Below are positions 14,940-22,773 of a DNA stretch of 64,000 nt, in pieces. The first letter of the stretch is position 1. Each line of letters begins with the position of its first letter. The notes beneath the pieces were generated by a model. It made no database searches. It saw only the letters and a list, made by a program, of their open reading frames with translations, and was not told where the DNA came from. Position numbers and translations under genes: made by a program. The stretch is from Anaerolineales bacterium (lineage in GTDB: Bacteria > Chloroflexota > Anaerolineae > Anaerolineales > UBA11579): NCBI GenBank assembly GCA_019454165.1, contig CP075367.1, positions 2,024,805 through 2,088,804 on the forward strand, given 5' to 3'.

Positions 14940-15476
14940 TTAGTGCGGGGCCAGCACCTGGCGGGCCATGTAGAGGCCGAGCATGGTCTTGGCATCCTCG
15001 ATCTCACCGCTGGCGATGGCGGCCATGCATTCGTCCAGGCTCATGCTCACGACTTCGAGCTCCTCGTCCTGGTCAGGCGGCAGCGCGTCCGGCTGCAAGT
15101 CCTGGGCGAGGTAGATCCACATGCGTTCGGTGGAGTAGCCAGGGGCGAGGAAGAATTCAGCCAGCAGGCTTAAGGAGCCGGCGGCCATGCCGACCTCTTC
15201 GCGCAGCTCGCGCTGGGCGGTTTCCTCGACAGGCTCGCCGGGTTCAAGGGTGCCGGCGGGCAGCTCCAGGAGCTGCTTGCCGGTGGAGTGGCGATACTGG
15301 CGCACGAGCAGAATCTTGCCTTCGGCGTCCACCGGCACCAGAGAGACGGCGCCAATGTGCTCCACGGTGTCATAGATCAGCTCGCGGCCGTCTGCAGTTT
15401 CCAAAACGTCATGCCGCACGGAAAACTTCTGGCCGCGGTAGGCCAGTTCACTGCTCAGGGTTTTGTAGGTCGCCAT
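14940..15476 (-). CDS. NUDIX hydrolase, ADP-ribose pyrophosphatase-like
   Basis: Cleaves a nucleoside diphosphate linked to another moiety, most likely ADP-ribose to AMP and ribose 5-phosphate. The NUDIX box G-x5-E-x7-REUxEExGU is complete (GTLEPGEPVEETAQRELREE, about residues 75-97). The preceding ILLVRQYRHSTGKQLLELPAG is typical of the ADP-ribose/NudF subgroup. The ATG at 15476 (MATYKTLSSE) is preferred to 15536 because the additional 20 residues look non-homologous. No Shine-Dalgarno is apparent. Confidence 0.9.
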   Translation of the reverse strand: MATYKTLSSELAYRGQKFSVRHDVLETADGRELIYDTVEHIGAVSLVPVDAEGKILLVRQYRHSTGKQLLELPAGTLEPGEPVEETAQRELREEVGMAAGSLSLLAEFFLAPGYSTERMWIYLAQDLQPDALPPDQDEELEVVSMSLDECMAAIASGEIEDAKTMLGLYMARQVLAPH

Positions 15477-15544
15477 GGGCTCACAAGTACAAGATTGCTG
15501 CAACAGGCAGCCGAAAAAATCATAACCCATAATCAAAATGCAAG

Positions 15545-15576
15545 AACAAAAAGCGCTGGTACCAGCGCTTTTTGTT
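15545..15576 (-). terminator. Terminator after the LysM lipoprotein gene
   Basis: A perfect 32-base palindrome: AACAAAAAGCGCTGGT and its complement with no spacer bases, ending in TTTTT on either strand. It lies 14 bases past the stop at 15591. Confidence 0.85.
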
Positions 15577-15590
15577 TGATGACGTGCAGC

Positions 15591-16226
15591 TTATGGAATG
15601 TGCAACTGTGTGCCGCCCGGAATGGTTTGATCCAGGCTCATGCTGTTGGCCTCAGCAATGTGCTCAGGCCACACATCGCCGAAGGCGCAGGCAATGCTGT
15701 AGAAGGTATCGGCACCCGAAGCGACATAGGTGGTGGGATGCGAACGCAGCGAGCGATTGCCGCCGAAGCTGCCCACCCCGCTGGGGATGGTGATGGTGGT
15801 GCCAACACTGAGACTGTTGGCGTTATTGGCGTTGAGCCCGTTGGCCGAAAGCAGCGCATCCGGGTTGATGTCAAAGCGGCGTGCCAGACAGTAAGGCCAC
15901 TCGCCCTCATGCAGGGTGTAGCTGCTAGGCACGGCCAGCTGGGTGATCGGCGCGGGCGTGGTGGTGGCGCTGGGCTGGGCCGTGGCGCTGGGCTGCACGG
16001 TGGCGGTGTCGCCGAAGAGCGGCGTGGTGGTCGCTTCCAAGGTGGGCAGCGTTCCCGACTTGTCCTGACCTGCCAGCGCGGTCTGGGTAGCCATGGTGTT
16101 GAAGATGGATTCAAACGGGTCCGCCGTGGGGGAACCGCCCACCGGCGAGCCGCTGGCGGAACGAGTGCAAGCCGCCAGCAGGAGGGTCAAAACTGCGATC
16201 GAAAACACAAACGAGCGTTTTTTCAT
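15591..16226 (-). CDS. LysM domain lipoprotein
   Basis: Cell-wall-associated lipoprotein. The start at 16226 gives MKKRSFVFSIAVLTLLLAAC, a signal peptide with lipobox Cys at residue 20; the longer frame from 16274 would add 16 unrelated residues. A low-complexity Ala/Thr/Ser linker leads to two LysM-like modules: YTLHEGEWPYCLARRFDINP (about residue 115) and YVASGADTFYSIACAFGDVW (about 170). It has no enzymatic domain, so it probably acts as a peptidoglycan anchor. It is related in layout to the LysM part of the lipoprotein at 12452-13435. Confidence 0.82.
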   Translation of the reverse strand: MKKRSFVFSIAVLTLLLAACTRSASGSPVGGSPTADPFESIFNTMATQTALAGQDKSGTLPTLEATTTPLFGDTATVQPSATAQPSATTTPAPITQLAVPSSYTLHEGEWPYCLARRFDINPDALLSANGLNANNANSLSVGTTITIPSGVGSFGGNRSLRSHPTTYVASGADTFYSIACAFGDVWPEHIAEANSMSLDQTIPGGTQLHIP

Positions 16227-16338
16227 TTTTTCAGAACATCCATTCCGGTCAGTTCGCGATACTAGCATACGCAAAATTGAGCGTCAAGCGAAACAGCCTG
16301 GCGAATGCTCATAGCGCCGCGCTTCTCATATACAAGAA

Positions 16339-16374
16339 AAAAGAACAGCCCGTGGCGTCACGGGCTGTTCTTTT
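16339..16374 (-). terminator. Terminator after the siderophore-binding lipoprotein gene
   Basis: 16-bp stem AAAAGAACAGCCCGTG and its complement around GCGT; T-run on the minus strand. It lies 19 bases past the stop at 16394. Confidence 0.85.
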
Positions 16375-16393
16375 GGAGGGGCAAGAATGCCGG

Positions 16394-17443
16394 CTAGTTG
16401 CCTTTCAGGGCCTGGCTCAAGCCATCCAGCATGGGGGTCATGCGTTCGATGGAGTACGGCAGGCTCAGCACGGTGGCAAAGTTGAGGGCGTCGTACAAGG
16501 TGTCGGTGCCCTCAATGTAGTAGACACGGCCATCCTTGACAACATCCAGGCTGGTGTAGAGGGGGTTGGTGCGCAGATCCTCAGGCATGGTGTCAGCCCA
16601 GATCACGAGGTCAACATCGATGAGATCAAAACGCTCGTAGCTGATGGATGCGCCGTATTCATCACCAGCCAGTTCATCAATGATGGGCGGGTTTTGGAAA
16701 CCGAGGGCGGCAATGATGCGGCCACGAATATCCTGCGAGCTGAAGGCGTAAAAGCTGACGGGGTGACCATAAGCGGTGGCGACCACGCCTTCGGCATCCT
16801 GAAACTCAGGATACTGAGCGCGCACTTCCGCAAAGTCTGCTTCCACCCCGCTGATCAGGGCTTCGGCCTCAGCCGACTTGCCGACGATCTTGCCGATCGT
16901 GCGGGTGACCTCCTGCCAGGGGATGCCCCAGTCAATGTATTCAGCGGGCTGGGCTACCGTGGGGGCAATGGCGGAGAGGGTGTTGTATTCCTGCTCGGTC
17001 AGGCCGGAGTAGAGGCCGATGATGACATCCGGCTCCAGGCTGGCGATCTGCTCAAAGTTGATCTGAACGGAATCGAGAACGACGGGAACTTCGGCGCCTT
17101 CAATGGCGGCCAGCTCATCCTGAGCCCATTCGAAGATGGCGCCGGGACGCCCGCCGTACCACTCACTGGTGGCTACGGGAACAATGCCGAGGGCCAGCAG
17201 CGAGTCTTGCTCATTGAGGCCAACCAGCACAATGCGCACGGGCGCCTGCTCGATGGTGGTGCTACCGTATTTGTGCGGGATGGTGACGGGGAAACTGCTG
17301 TCGGTGACAGTTTCGGCTTCGGTGGCCGGGGGAGCGGCTTGCGTCTCCACGGCGGGCGTGGCAACTGGCGCCGGGGCGCCGCAGGCGGCCGCCACCAACG
17401 CCAGGATGAAGAGAAGAGAGATTACGGTGCTGCGTTTGAACAT
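16394..17443 (-). CDS. Iron-siderophore (FhuD/BtuF-type) substrate-binding lipoprotein
   Basis: Extracytoplasmic binding lipoprotein for a ferric siderophore or related metal chelate. The signal peptide has the lipobox VAAAC (Cys 21), followed by an Ala/Pro/Thr linker. The periplasmic-binding (Peripla_BP_2) domain starts with FPVTIPHKYGSTTIEQAPVR and includes LVGLNEQDSLLALGIVPV, a very typical segment, and LEPDVIIGL. The length of 349 aa is usual. AAGGAG precedes the ATG. No permease or ATPase gene is next to it, so it must use a transporter encoded elsewhere. Confidence 0.9.
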   Translation of the reverse strand: MFKRSTVISLLFILALVAAACGAPAPVATPAVETQAAPPATEAETVTDSSFPVTIPHKYGSTTIEQAPVRIVLVGLNEQDSLLALGIVPVATSEWYGGRPGAIFEWAQDELAAIEGAEVPVVLDSVQINFEQIASLEPDVIIGLYSGLTEQEYNTLSAIAPTVAQPAEYIDWGIPWQEVTRTIGKIVGKSAEAEALISGVEADFAEVRAQYPEFQDAEGVVATAYGHPVSFYAFSSQDIRGRIIAALGFQNPPIIDELAGDEYGASISYERFDLIDVDLVIWADTMPEDLRTNPLYTSLDVVKDGRVYYIEGTDTLYDALNFATVLSLPYSIERMTPMLDGLSQALKGN

Positions 17444-17602
17444 GTACTGCTCCTTATATGGGGCTAAGATAAAGGGCAGTATGCGCCGCGAGCAGCAGCA
17501 AATCTAGACATGCGGGTTATGTAAGGGTTGTTGGCGCGGCAAGCGGCTGTTCACTGCCGATTGAGGTCAGTTTTCCGCCTGGGTGTAACTTTTGAGCGAT
17601 AG

Positions 17603-18595
17603 TTAGGCGAGCAGCGGCTCGAGCGTGGCGAAGTCGAACTCGATGAAGGGCAGGCCGGCGAGGATGCGCTCTCGGCGGCCGCGCATGAAGTTGGCGATCC
17701 AGTCATTGTCGATGTTCTCGACATCAAAATCGCGGTGGATGACGGCGTACAGCTCCAGCTCACGGATCTTCATGAAGGCCGGGACTTCACGCAGCCATTT
17801 GGGCTCCAGGCTGCACTGGCTGGCATAGCCGCGCAGGAAGTGCGGCATGAACTCGGCCGCGAAGGCAGCCTTGTCCTCCTGCGCGCTGGCCATGTAAAAG
17901 AGCACCATGGCAATGTCATTCACCAGCCAGTTGTAGCCACAATCATCGAAATCGAAGAGCGTGATGCGGCCGGCCTCATCCACGAAGAGATTGCCACCAT
18001 GCGCGTCCTGATGGGTGAGGCCATAGGACTGGCTGTCCTTGGGCAAGGTGCGCACGTAGTCACATACTTCTTGATATTTCTGCTTGATCTCGTTCTCGCT
18101 CTCGGGCAGGAAACTGTTGACGAATTCGAAGACCGGGTCATCCCAGTGCGGGCGCTTGGGCGGCGCAGTGTAGGCTTTAGTGAGCGTATGCATGCGGCCG
18201 ATGGTCTCGCCATAGGTCTGGTAGAGCTGCGGGGTCCAGCGGCCGCGGGGCGGGCCGCCGGCCGCCTTGACGAAGGCCACGGCCAGGAAGTCACCTCCGT
18301 GGCCATCGGCGATGGGCTCGACCAGCTTGTGATTGAGGGACTGGATGGCCTGGGCGGCCGAGACGCCACCGGCGGCCAGATAGTTGATCCACTCGGTTTC
18401 GCCCTCGATCAGGGTCTGGTTGCGGCGGTGGCTGTGGCCGATGCGCAGGATGTATTCCTTGCCGTCACGCGGGAATTCGAAGATGAAGCTTTCAAAACTA
18501 TCCAGCATTTTGACCGCGGCCGGCTCTACGCCATAGCGCTGGGCGGCTTCGTGCAAGATGGCATCATTGAAACGGTCTTTGATGAATTGTTCCAT
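17603..18595 (-). CDS. APH-family phosphotransferase / small-molecule kinase
   Basis: Protein-kinase-like fold enzyme of the aminoglycoside phosphotransferase/homoserine kinase type II group, which phosphorylates small molecules with ATP. The catalytic loop is LTHQDAHGGNLF (HxDxxxxN pattern, about residue 198) and the metal-binding motif is LFDFDDCGYNW about 20 residues later. At 330 aa it has the family's usual size. It starts right after a degenerate AATGGTAACTGGTAAATGG stretch. Its neighbours give no hint of the substrate. It is unlikely to be a true antibiotic-resistance enzyme, as this subgroup commonly acts on metabolites. Confidence 0.85.
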   Translation of the reverse strand: MEQFIKDRFNDAILHEAAQRYGVEPAAVKMLDSFESFIFEFPRDGKEYILRIGHSHRRNQTLIEGETEWINYLAAGGVSAAQAIQSLNHKLVEPIADGHGGDFLAVAFVKAAGGPPRGRWTPQLYQTYGETIGRMHTLTKAYTAPPKRPHWDDPVFEFVNSFLPESENEIKQKYQEVCDYVRTLPKDSQSYGLTHQDAHGGNLFVDEAGRITLFDFDDCGYNWLVNDIAMVLFYMASAQEDKAAFAAEFMPHFLRGYASQCSLEPKWLREVPAFMKIRELELYAVIHRDFDVENIDNDWIANFMRGRRERILAGLPFIEFDFATLEPLLA

Positions 18596-18649
18596 TGGGA
18601 AATGGTAACTGGTAAATGGGCAGAGATTGGCACTCAGTGAATAGGAATA

Positions 18650-18679
18650 AAAAAAGACTTCCTTGCGGAAGTCTTTTTT
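18650..18679 (-). terminator. Terminator after the DUF35 gene
   Basis: 13-bp stem AAAAAAGACTTCC and its complement around TTGC, with T-run. It ends 11 bases from the stop at 18690. Confidence 0.85.
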
Positions 18680-18689
18680 GTTGTTGTCG

Positions 18690-19091
18690 TTAGCCTGCCA
18701 CAGCCGGGCGGAACTTGTAGCCGTAGATCAACATGCCGCGCTCGTCGGTGGCGGAGCGCAGCAGGCGGGTGACCATTTCAACGGGCATGCCGATGGCGGG
18801 CTGCTGCTCGCCCAGGTCAGTGAGCTGGGCGGTGACCAGCGGGCCTTCGGCCAGCTTGACCATGGCCAGAGTGTACGGCGCCTGCTCGGCATAGCCTTCG
18901 GGCGCGTCGTAGACGGTGGTGAAAGAGTAGACCTCGCCCTTGCCGCTGAACTGGAAGAGGGTCTTGGCCTCCTCGCCACACTCGGGGCAGATGTCACGCG
19001 GCGGGAAGAGCTTGGCGTCACAATGCTCGCATACCTCACCGGTGAGCGAGTAGCGCTGTTTCTTTAGTCTCCAATGGCGCGGAATATCCAT
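18690..19091 (-). CDS. DUF35 zinc-ribbon/OB-fold protein (acyl-CoA-binding partner type)
   Basis: A small protein with a rubredoxin-like zinc ribbon and OB fold that binds CoA thioesters as a partner of thiolase-fold enzymes. The zinc site is CEHC (about residues 21-24) and CPEC (35-38); the OB part includes GKGEVYSFTTVYDAPEGY and PYTLAMVKLAEGPLV. In archaea this family forms a complex with acetoacetyl-CoA thiolase and HMG-CoA synthase. A thiolase-like gene and an archaeal-type synthase gene lie 1.4 kb away on the same strand, separated by map and a DinB-like gene. The 133 aa length is typical. A role in that complex is inferred, not shown. Confidence 0.88.
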   Translation of the reverse strand: MDIPRHWRLKKQRYSLTGEVCEHCDAKLFPPRDICPECGEEAKTLFQFSGKGEVYSFTTVYDAPEGYAEQAPYTLAMVKLAEGPLVTAQLTDLGEQQPAIGMPVEMVTRLLRSATDERGMLIYGYKFRPAVAG

Positions 19092-19189
19092 CTTTCACTT
19101 CTCCTGTCGAGCTTACTGTAGCCCGGCAAGACTCTCAGAAACTATCAACTTGGGATCGGGGAAGCTCACAATTTGGCTATTAATGCGCC

Positions 19190-19195
19190 TATAAT
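19190..19195 (+). promoter_or_regulatory. -10 element of leaderless map transcript
   Basis: Perfect TATAAT ending 9 bases before the map ATG; no Shine-Dalgarno between. Confidence 0.55.
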
Positions 19196-19204
19196 CCAGC
19201 CCTT

Positions 19205-19945
19205 ATGACGGTTGAAACTGACGAAGAATTGAAGCGGTTGCAAGTCATTGGGCGCATTTGTGCCGCGGCCCTGCGCAAAATGCTGGCGGCGGCCGCGCCG
19301 GGTATGACCACGCGAGAGCTGGACGAGATCGGCCGCAGCTACCTGGAAAGCCAGGGCGCCCAATCGGCGCCCGAAGTCATGTACCAATTCCCCGGCGCCA
19401 CCTGCATCAGCGTGGCGCCGGTGATCGCTCACGGCGTGCCCGGCAAGTATGTGCTGCAACACGGCGACCTGATCCACATCGACGTATCCGCTGAGAAGGA
19501 TGGTTATTTTGCCGACACAGGCGCATCGATGCAGGTGGCCAAGGGCAGCAAAGAGGTGACCGCCCTACTGGATGCGACGAAGGCCACGTTGAAGAAGACA
19601 CTGGCGACGGCCAAGGCCGGAACCTTGATCAGTGATTTGGGCCAGACGATGCAGAGCGAGGCGCGCAAACGCGGCTACAACACGATCGCCCAGCTGGCCA
19701 GCCACGGCATCGGCCGCAAGCTGCACGAGTACCCCAGCGATGTGCTGAATGTACCCAACCCGCGCGACAAGCGCGTGCTGACCGAGGGGCTGGTGCTGGC
19801 CTTGGAGCCGTTCCTGACCGCCGGCTCCGGCCGGATCACGGAGGAGCGCGACGGCTGGTCGCTGCGCACGACGGACCGCAGTATCGCAGCCCAGTTCGAG
19901 CACACGATCGTGGTCACGCAGGGCAAGCCCATCATCCTGACATAG
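19205..19945 (+). CDS. map: Methionine aminopeptidase, type I
   Basis: Removes the N-terminal Met from nascent proteins. The M24 fold is complete, with metal ligands recognisable in LIHIDVSAEKDGYFADTGAS (two Asp), LASHGIGRKLHEYP (His), VLALEPFLT (Glu) and AQFEHTIVVT (Glu). At 246 aa it has the size of the short bacterial enzyme without an N-terminal extension. It begins at 19205 just after a TATAAT and lacks a Shine-Dalgarno, so it is probably leaderless. It lies on the plus strand between minus-strand genes of the mevalonate region, with its own terminator. A divergent member of the family (for example a Xaa-Pro peptidase) is less likely. Confidence 0.9.
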   Translation: MTVETDEELKRLQVIGRICAAALRKMLAAAAPGMTTRELDEIGRSYLESQGAQSAPEVMYQFPGATCISVAPVIAHGVPGKYVLQHGDLIHIDVSAEKDGYFADTGASMQVAKGSKEVTALLDATKATLKKTLATAKAGTLISDLGQTMQSEARKRGYNTIAQLASHGIGRKLHEYPSDVLNVPNPRDKRVLTEGLVLALEPFLTAGSGRITEERDGWSLRTTDRSIAAQFEHTIVVTQGKPIILT

Positions 19946-19953
19946 ACGAAAAC

Positions 19954-19981
19954 GCCCGCTGCATGCAGCGGGCTTTTTTTT
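19954..19981 (+). terminator. map terminator
   Basis: Perfect palindrome GCCCGCTGCATGCAGCGGGC followed by eight T. Confidence 0.9.
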
Positions 19982-20018
19982 ATGGCTCTACTCGGGCGGG
20001 TCTGAGACCCGCCCCTAC

Positions 20019-20453
20019 CTAGTTCAGCGCGTAGCGCTTGGCAAAGTCTGGCGGGAAGGGGATCTGGTTGGTGTAGAAGTAGCGAATGAGCTGGCCCTGG
20101 TGCTGGGCTTCGTGCTCCAGCAAGTCGAAGAGGATGTGCTGGCGCGGCTCGTCATAAGGTTGGCTGGCGGCGGCCAGGGCGGCCTGCAAGGCCGCCTGGG
20201 AGGCGGCCAAGGCAGCCTGCACGCTGGCAGGAACCTCAGGCTCCTTTAGACTGCAACTGAAACCCTGCCATGCGCCGGCCTCGAAGGCACGCGCATAACT
20301 CTCACGCGCCCCGACCACGCACCAGAACTGGGCGCCGATGCTATTTGAAGGCGACTCGCCGTTGTGGCTGGCGAGCTGCTCGCTGCTGAGCTGAGCGGCC
20401 AGGGCATTGGTGAGATTGGTGGCTTTGTCGAGTCGGGCAGTCAGCAGATCCAT
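20019..20453 (-). CDS. DinB-like protein at the end of the mevalonate operon
   Basis: A 144-aa four-helix-bundle protein of the DinB superfamily with the C-terminal His pattern LLEHEAQHQGQLIRYFY. Its function is unknown. Its ATG overlaps the stop of the thiolase-like gene by one base (TGATG), so its translation is coupled to that gene. It is only loosely similar to the DinB-like protein at 11925-12419. Why a DinB-like protein is coupled to isoprenoid genes is unclear; members of this superfamily bind metal and sometimes thiol cofactors. Confidence 0.78.
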   Translation of the reverse strand: MDLLTARLDKATNLTNALAAQLSSEQLASHNGESPSNSIGAQFWCVVGARESYARAFEAGAWQGFSCSLKEPEVPASVQAALAASQAALQAALAAASQPYDEPRQHILFDLLEHEAQHQGQLIRYFYTNQIPFPPDFAKRYALN

Positions 20454-21616
20454 CAGTCCTCCATGCGGCGCAGCACATGCGTCACGGCCGTGGCAGCCGG
20501 GCCGCCCAGGCTCTGCACCAGGGCGGTGCGTGCGCCGGCGATCTGGGCCCCACTCGCCTGGCCGCGCAGTTGCAGGGCGGCCTCGGCGGCCTGGTAGGCG
20601 CCGGTAGCGCCGCCGGGGAAGCCGCGGGCTTTCAGGCCGCCCAGGGTGGCGATGGGCATCTCACCAGTGAGCGAGATGGCGCCATTCTGGGCCCACTTCC
20701 AGCCCTCGCCGCGGGCGGCCAAGCCGGCCGCTTCCATGGAAAGGGCGCTATAGATGGAGAACGCGTCGAAGAGTTCGAAGAAATCTGCATCCTTGGGCAG
20801 GATGCCAGCCTGAGCGCAGGCACGCTCGATGGAGAGGCGGGCTGCGTTGAAGGTGAGCGGGTCTGGGCGGTCGTGCAGCGCCAGTGTGTCGGAGACGGCG
20901 CTGGAGCCGATGATCTCCACCAGCGGGTGCGAGAACTTTGGCGGCAGCAGCTCGCGCCGGGTCAGGATGAGGGCGGCAGCGCCATCCGCATTGGGGGCGA
21001 CATCAAACATGTTGAGCGGCGCACTGACCATGCCGGCCTTGGCATAGGTCTCAGGCTTGACGGCCTTCTGGAACATGGCGTTCGGGTTATGGGCGCCGTT
21101 AGCGTGGGCAGTGAGCGGGAAGCCGGCCAGCGCGTCCTGTGGCAGCTTGTGCTCGTGCAAGTAGCGCTGCGCCAGCAGGGCGGCCTGTGCGGTGAGGGTG
21201 AGACCCTGCTCGGCTTCGTAGTCCGTGTCAGAGCCCATCGCCAATGCAGCCTCGACCTCAGCGGGGACCTGCTCGCTGAGCTTCTCGACGCCGAGCACCA
21301 TGGCGGCGTCCACCTGGCCGCTGGCGACCGCCAGCATGCCAACCCGCAGGGCCATGGCGGCCGAGGCGCCGGCGGCCTCGATGGTGGCGGCTTCAATGCC
21401 GGTCAGGCCGGCAAAGTCGGCCAGCAGGGTGCCGAGTTGGGCTTGCTTGGAGAGCTGGCCGGCCAGCATATTGCCGACGTACAGCGCGTTGGGGCGCAGG
21501 CCGCCAGCATCCTGCATGGCGGCTTCCATGGCCTGGAAGGCCAGCTCGCGCAGGGAAATGTTCCAATGTTCGTTTACGGGGGTAAGCCCGATGCCAGCAA
21601 TGATGACGTTGGTCAT
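20453..21616 (-). CDS. Thiolase-fold protein lacking catalytic residues (HMG-CoA synthase partner?)
   Basis: Thiolase-superfamily protein (387 aa, SCP-x/archaeal acetoacetyl-CoA thiolase type) encoded directly downstream of HMG-CoA synthase. The fold is recognisable from end to end: IIAGIGLTPV at the start, the nucleophile-elbow region IEAAGASAAMAL, ADFFELFDAFSIYS, and GGLKARGFPGGATGAYQ. Every catalytic position is changed. Residue 83 is Gly (GGC) where the family has Cys; residue 283 is Phe where HDAF has His; residue 333 is Phe where GHP has His. The Asn of the NxxGG motif is also absent. The frame is intact, so it is not a plain pseudogene. It may be a structural partner, or a thiolase-like aldolase of the Ltp2 kind, which works with DUF35 proteins. 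Active thiolase is unlikely. Confidence 0.82.
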   Translation of the reverse strand: MTNVIIAGIGLTPVNEHWNISLRELAFQAMEAAMQDAGGLRPNALYVGNMLAGQLSKQAQLGTLLADFAGLTGIEAATIEAAGASAAMALRVGMLAVASGQVDAAMVLGVEKLSEQVPAEVEAALAMGSDTDYEAEQGLTLTAQAALLAQRYLHEHKLPQDALAGFPLTAHANGAHNPNAMFQKAVKPETYAKAGMVSAPLNMFDVAPNADGAAALILTRRELLPPKFSHPLVEIIGSSAVSDTLALHDRPDPLTFNAARLSIERACAQAGILPKDADFFELFDAFSIYSALSMEAAGLAARGEGWKWAQNGAISLTGEMPIATLGGLKARGFPGGATGAYQAAEAALQLRGQASGAQIAGARTALVQSLGGPAATAVTHVLRRMED

Positions 21617-21633
21617 AAAGTTCCTCTCAAAGC

Positions 21634-21693
21634 AAGTGATCAGTGGCTAGTGAGTCGGAGAACTGCTCACGGTTTACTGTTCACTGATCACTT
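21634..21693. repeat. 12-bp inverted repeat between HMG-CoA synthase and thiolase-like genes
   Basis: AAGTGATCAGTG (21634-21645) and CACTGATCACTT (21682-21693) are perfect inverted copies. The space between them contains more AGTGA/ACTGTTCACT wording. The right arm covers the stop codon of the synthase gene. It belongs to the same degenerate family as the repeats at 12405 and 56629. Confidence 0.65.
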
Positions 21694-22773
21694 CATTGTC
21701 AACTTGCCGCGCATACGTACATACGCGGCGTAATCGATCTCGGTGCGGCGTTCGATATATTGCTCGGTGGTGGTGACGAGCTGCGGTTTGCCGGCGATCT
21801 TGTCGGTGACGCGCAGCACCATCGCATCCGAGCCAGCGCCGGAGCCGAAGGAGACCAACATGATGCGCTCACCCGGCTTGGCAATATCCAGAATGGCGGT
21901 CAGGCCGATGATGGCCGCGCCGGAATAGGTGTTGCCGATGCGCGGCACCAGCAAGCCGGTCTTGATCTGCTCCGGCGTGAAGCCGAGCATCTGCCCGGCG
22001 CGCTGCGGGAACTTGGCGTTGGGCTGGTGGAAGACGGCGTAGGCGTAATCCTCCGGCTTGGTGTTGGTGGCCTGGAACATGGCCTCGCCGGCGGTGGTGA
22101 TGTGCTTGAAATAGGCCGGCTCGCCGGTGAAGCGCTGGCCGTGCTCGGGGTACTTGGCATATTGGCGACGCCAAAAGTCCGGCGTGTCGGTGACGAAGGA
22201 ATAGGTGCACTCGATCTCGGCCAGCGACTCCTCACCGGGGCCGATGACGAAGGCAGCCCCGCCCGCCCCGGCGGTGTATTCGAGCGCGTCACCCGGGCGG
22301 CCCTGGGCGGTGTCCATGCCGATGGCCATGGCGTACGGGGCCATGCGCGAGCCAACGAAACCCATCGCCGCCACCATGGCTTCGGTGCCGGCTTTGCAGG
22401 CGAACTCCCAGTCGGCGGCCTGGATGTTGGTGGAAGCCCCGATGGCCTCGGCCACGAGCGTGGAGGTGGGCTTGACCGCATACGGATGCGACTCGGAGCC
22501 GACCCATACGGCGCGCAGCTCGCTGGCAGGCACCTGGGCGCGGGCCACGGCGTTGCGGGCGGCCTCGATCGACATGGTGATGACGTCTTCATCCAGCCCG
22601 GGGACGGACTTCTCGATGATGGGCAGACCCGCGGTGCCATCAGTCCACACACGGGCAACTTCCTTGGCGGGCAAACGATAGCGCGGCACATAGGCGCCGT
22701 AGCCTACGATGCCGACGGGATGCTCAGGCTTGAGCAGGCGAGCCGTTTCGTGCTGGTGGGTATGCTCTGTCAT
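21688..22773 (-). CDS. HMG-CoA synthase, archaeal type
   Basis: Condenses acetyl-CoA with acetoacetyl-CoA to HMG-CoA, the second step of the mevalonate pathway. The archaeal subtype is plain: [63 protein letters not shown]. Catalytic residues are kept: Glu 94 (in GSESHP), Cys 126 (EFACKAG) and His 249 ([10 protein letters not shown]). The ATG at 22773 overlaps the reductase stop (ATGA) and has AAAGGA 9 bases upstream; the ATG at 22782 has no room for a site. Order in the operon: reductase, synthase, thiolase-like, DinB-like. The synthase should be active, unlike the thiolase-like protein after it. Confidence 0.95.
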   Translation of the reverse strand: MTEHTHQHETARLLKPEHPVGIVGYGAYVPRYRLPAKEVARVWTDGTAGLPIIEKSVPGLDEDVITMSIEAARNAVARAQVPASELRAVWVGSESHPYAVKPTSTLVAEAIGASTNIQAADWEFACKAGTEAMVAAMGFVGSRMAPYAMAIGMDTAQGRPGDALEYTAGAGGAAFVIGPGEESLAEIECTYSFVTDTPDFWRRQYAKYPEHGQRFTGEPAYFKHITTAGEAMFQATNTKPEDYAYAVFHQPNAKFPQRAGQMLGFTPEQIKTGLLVPRIGNTYSGAAIIGLTAILDIAKPGERIMLVSFGSGAGSDAMVLRVTDKIAGKPQLVTTTEQYIERRTEIDYAAYVRMRGKLTMK

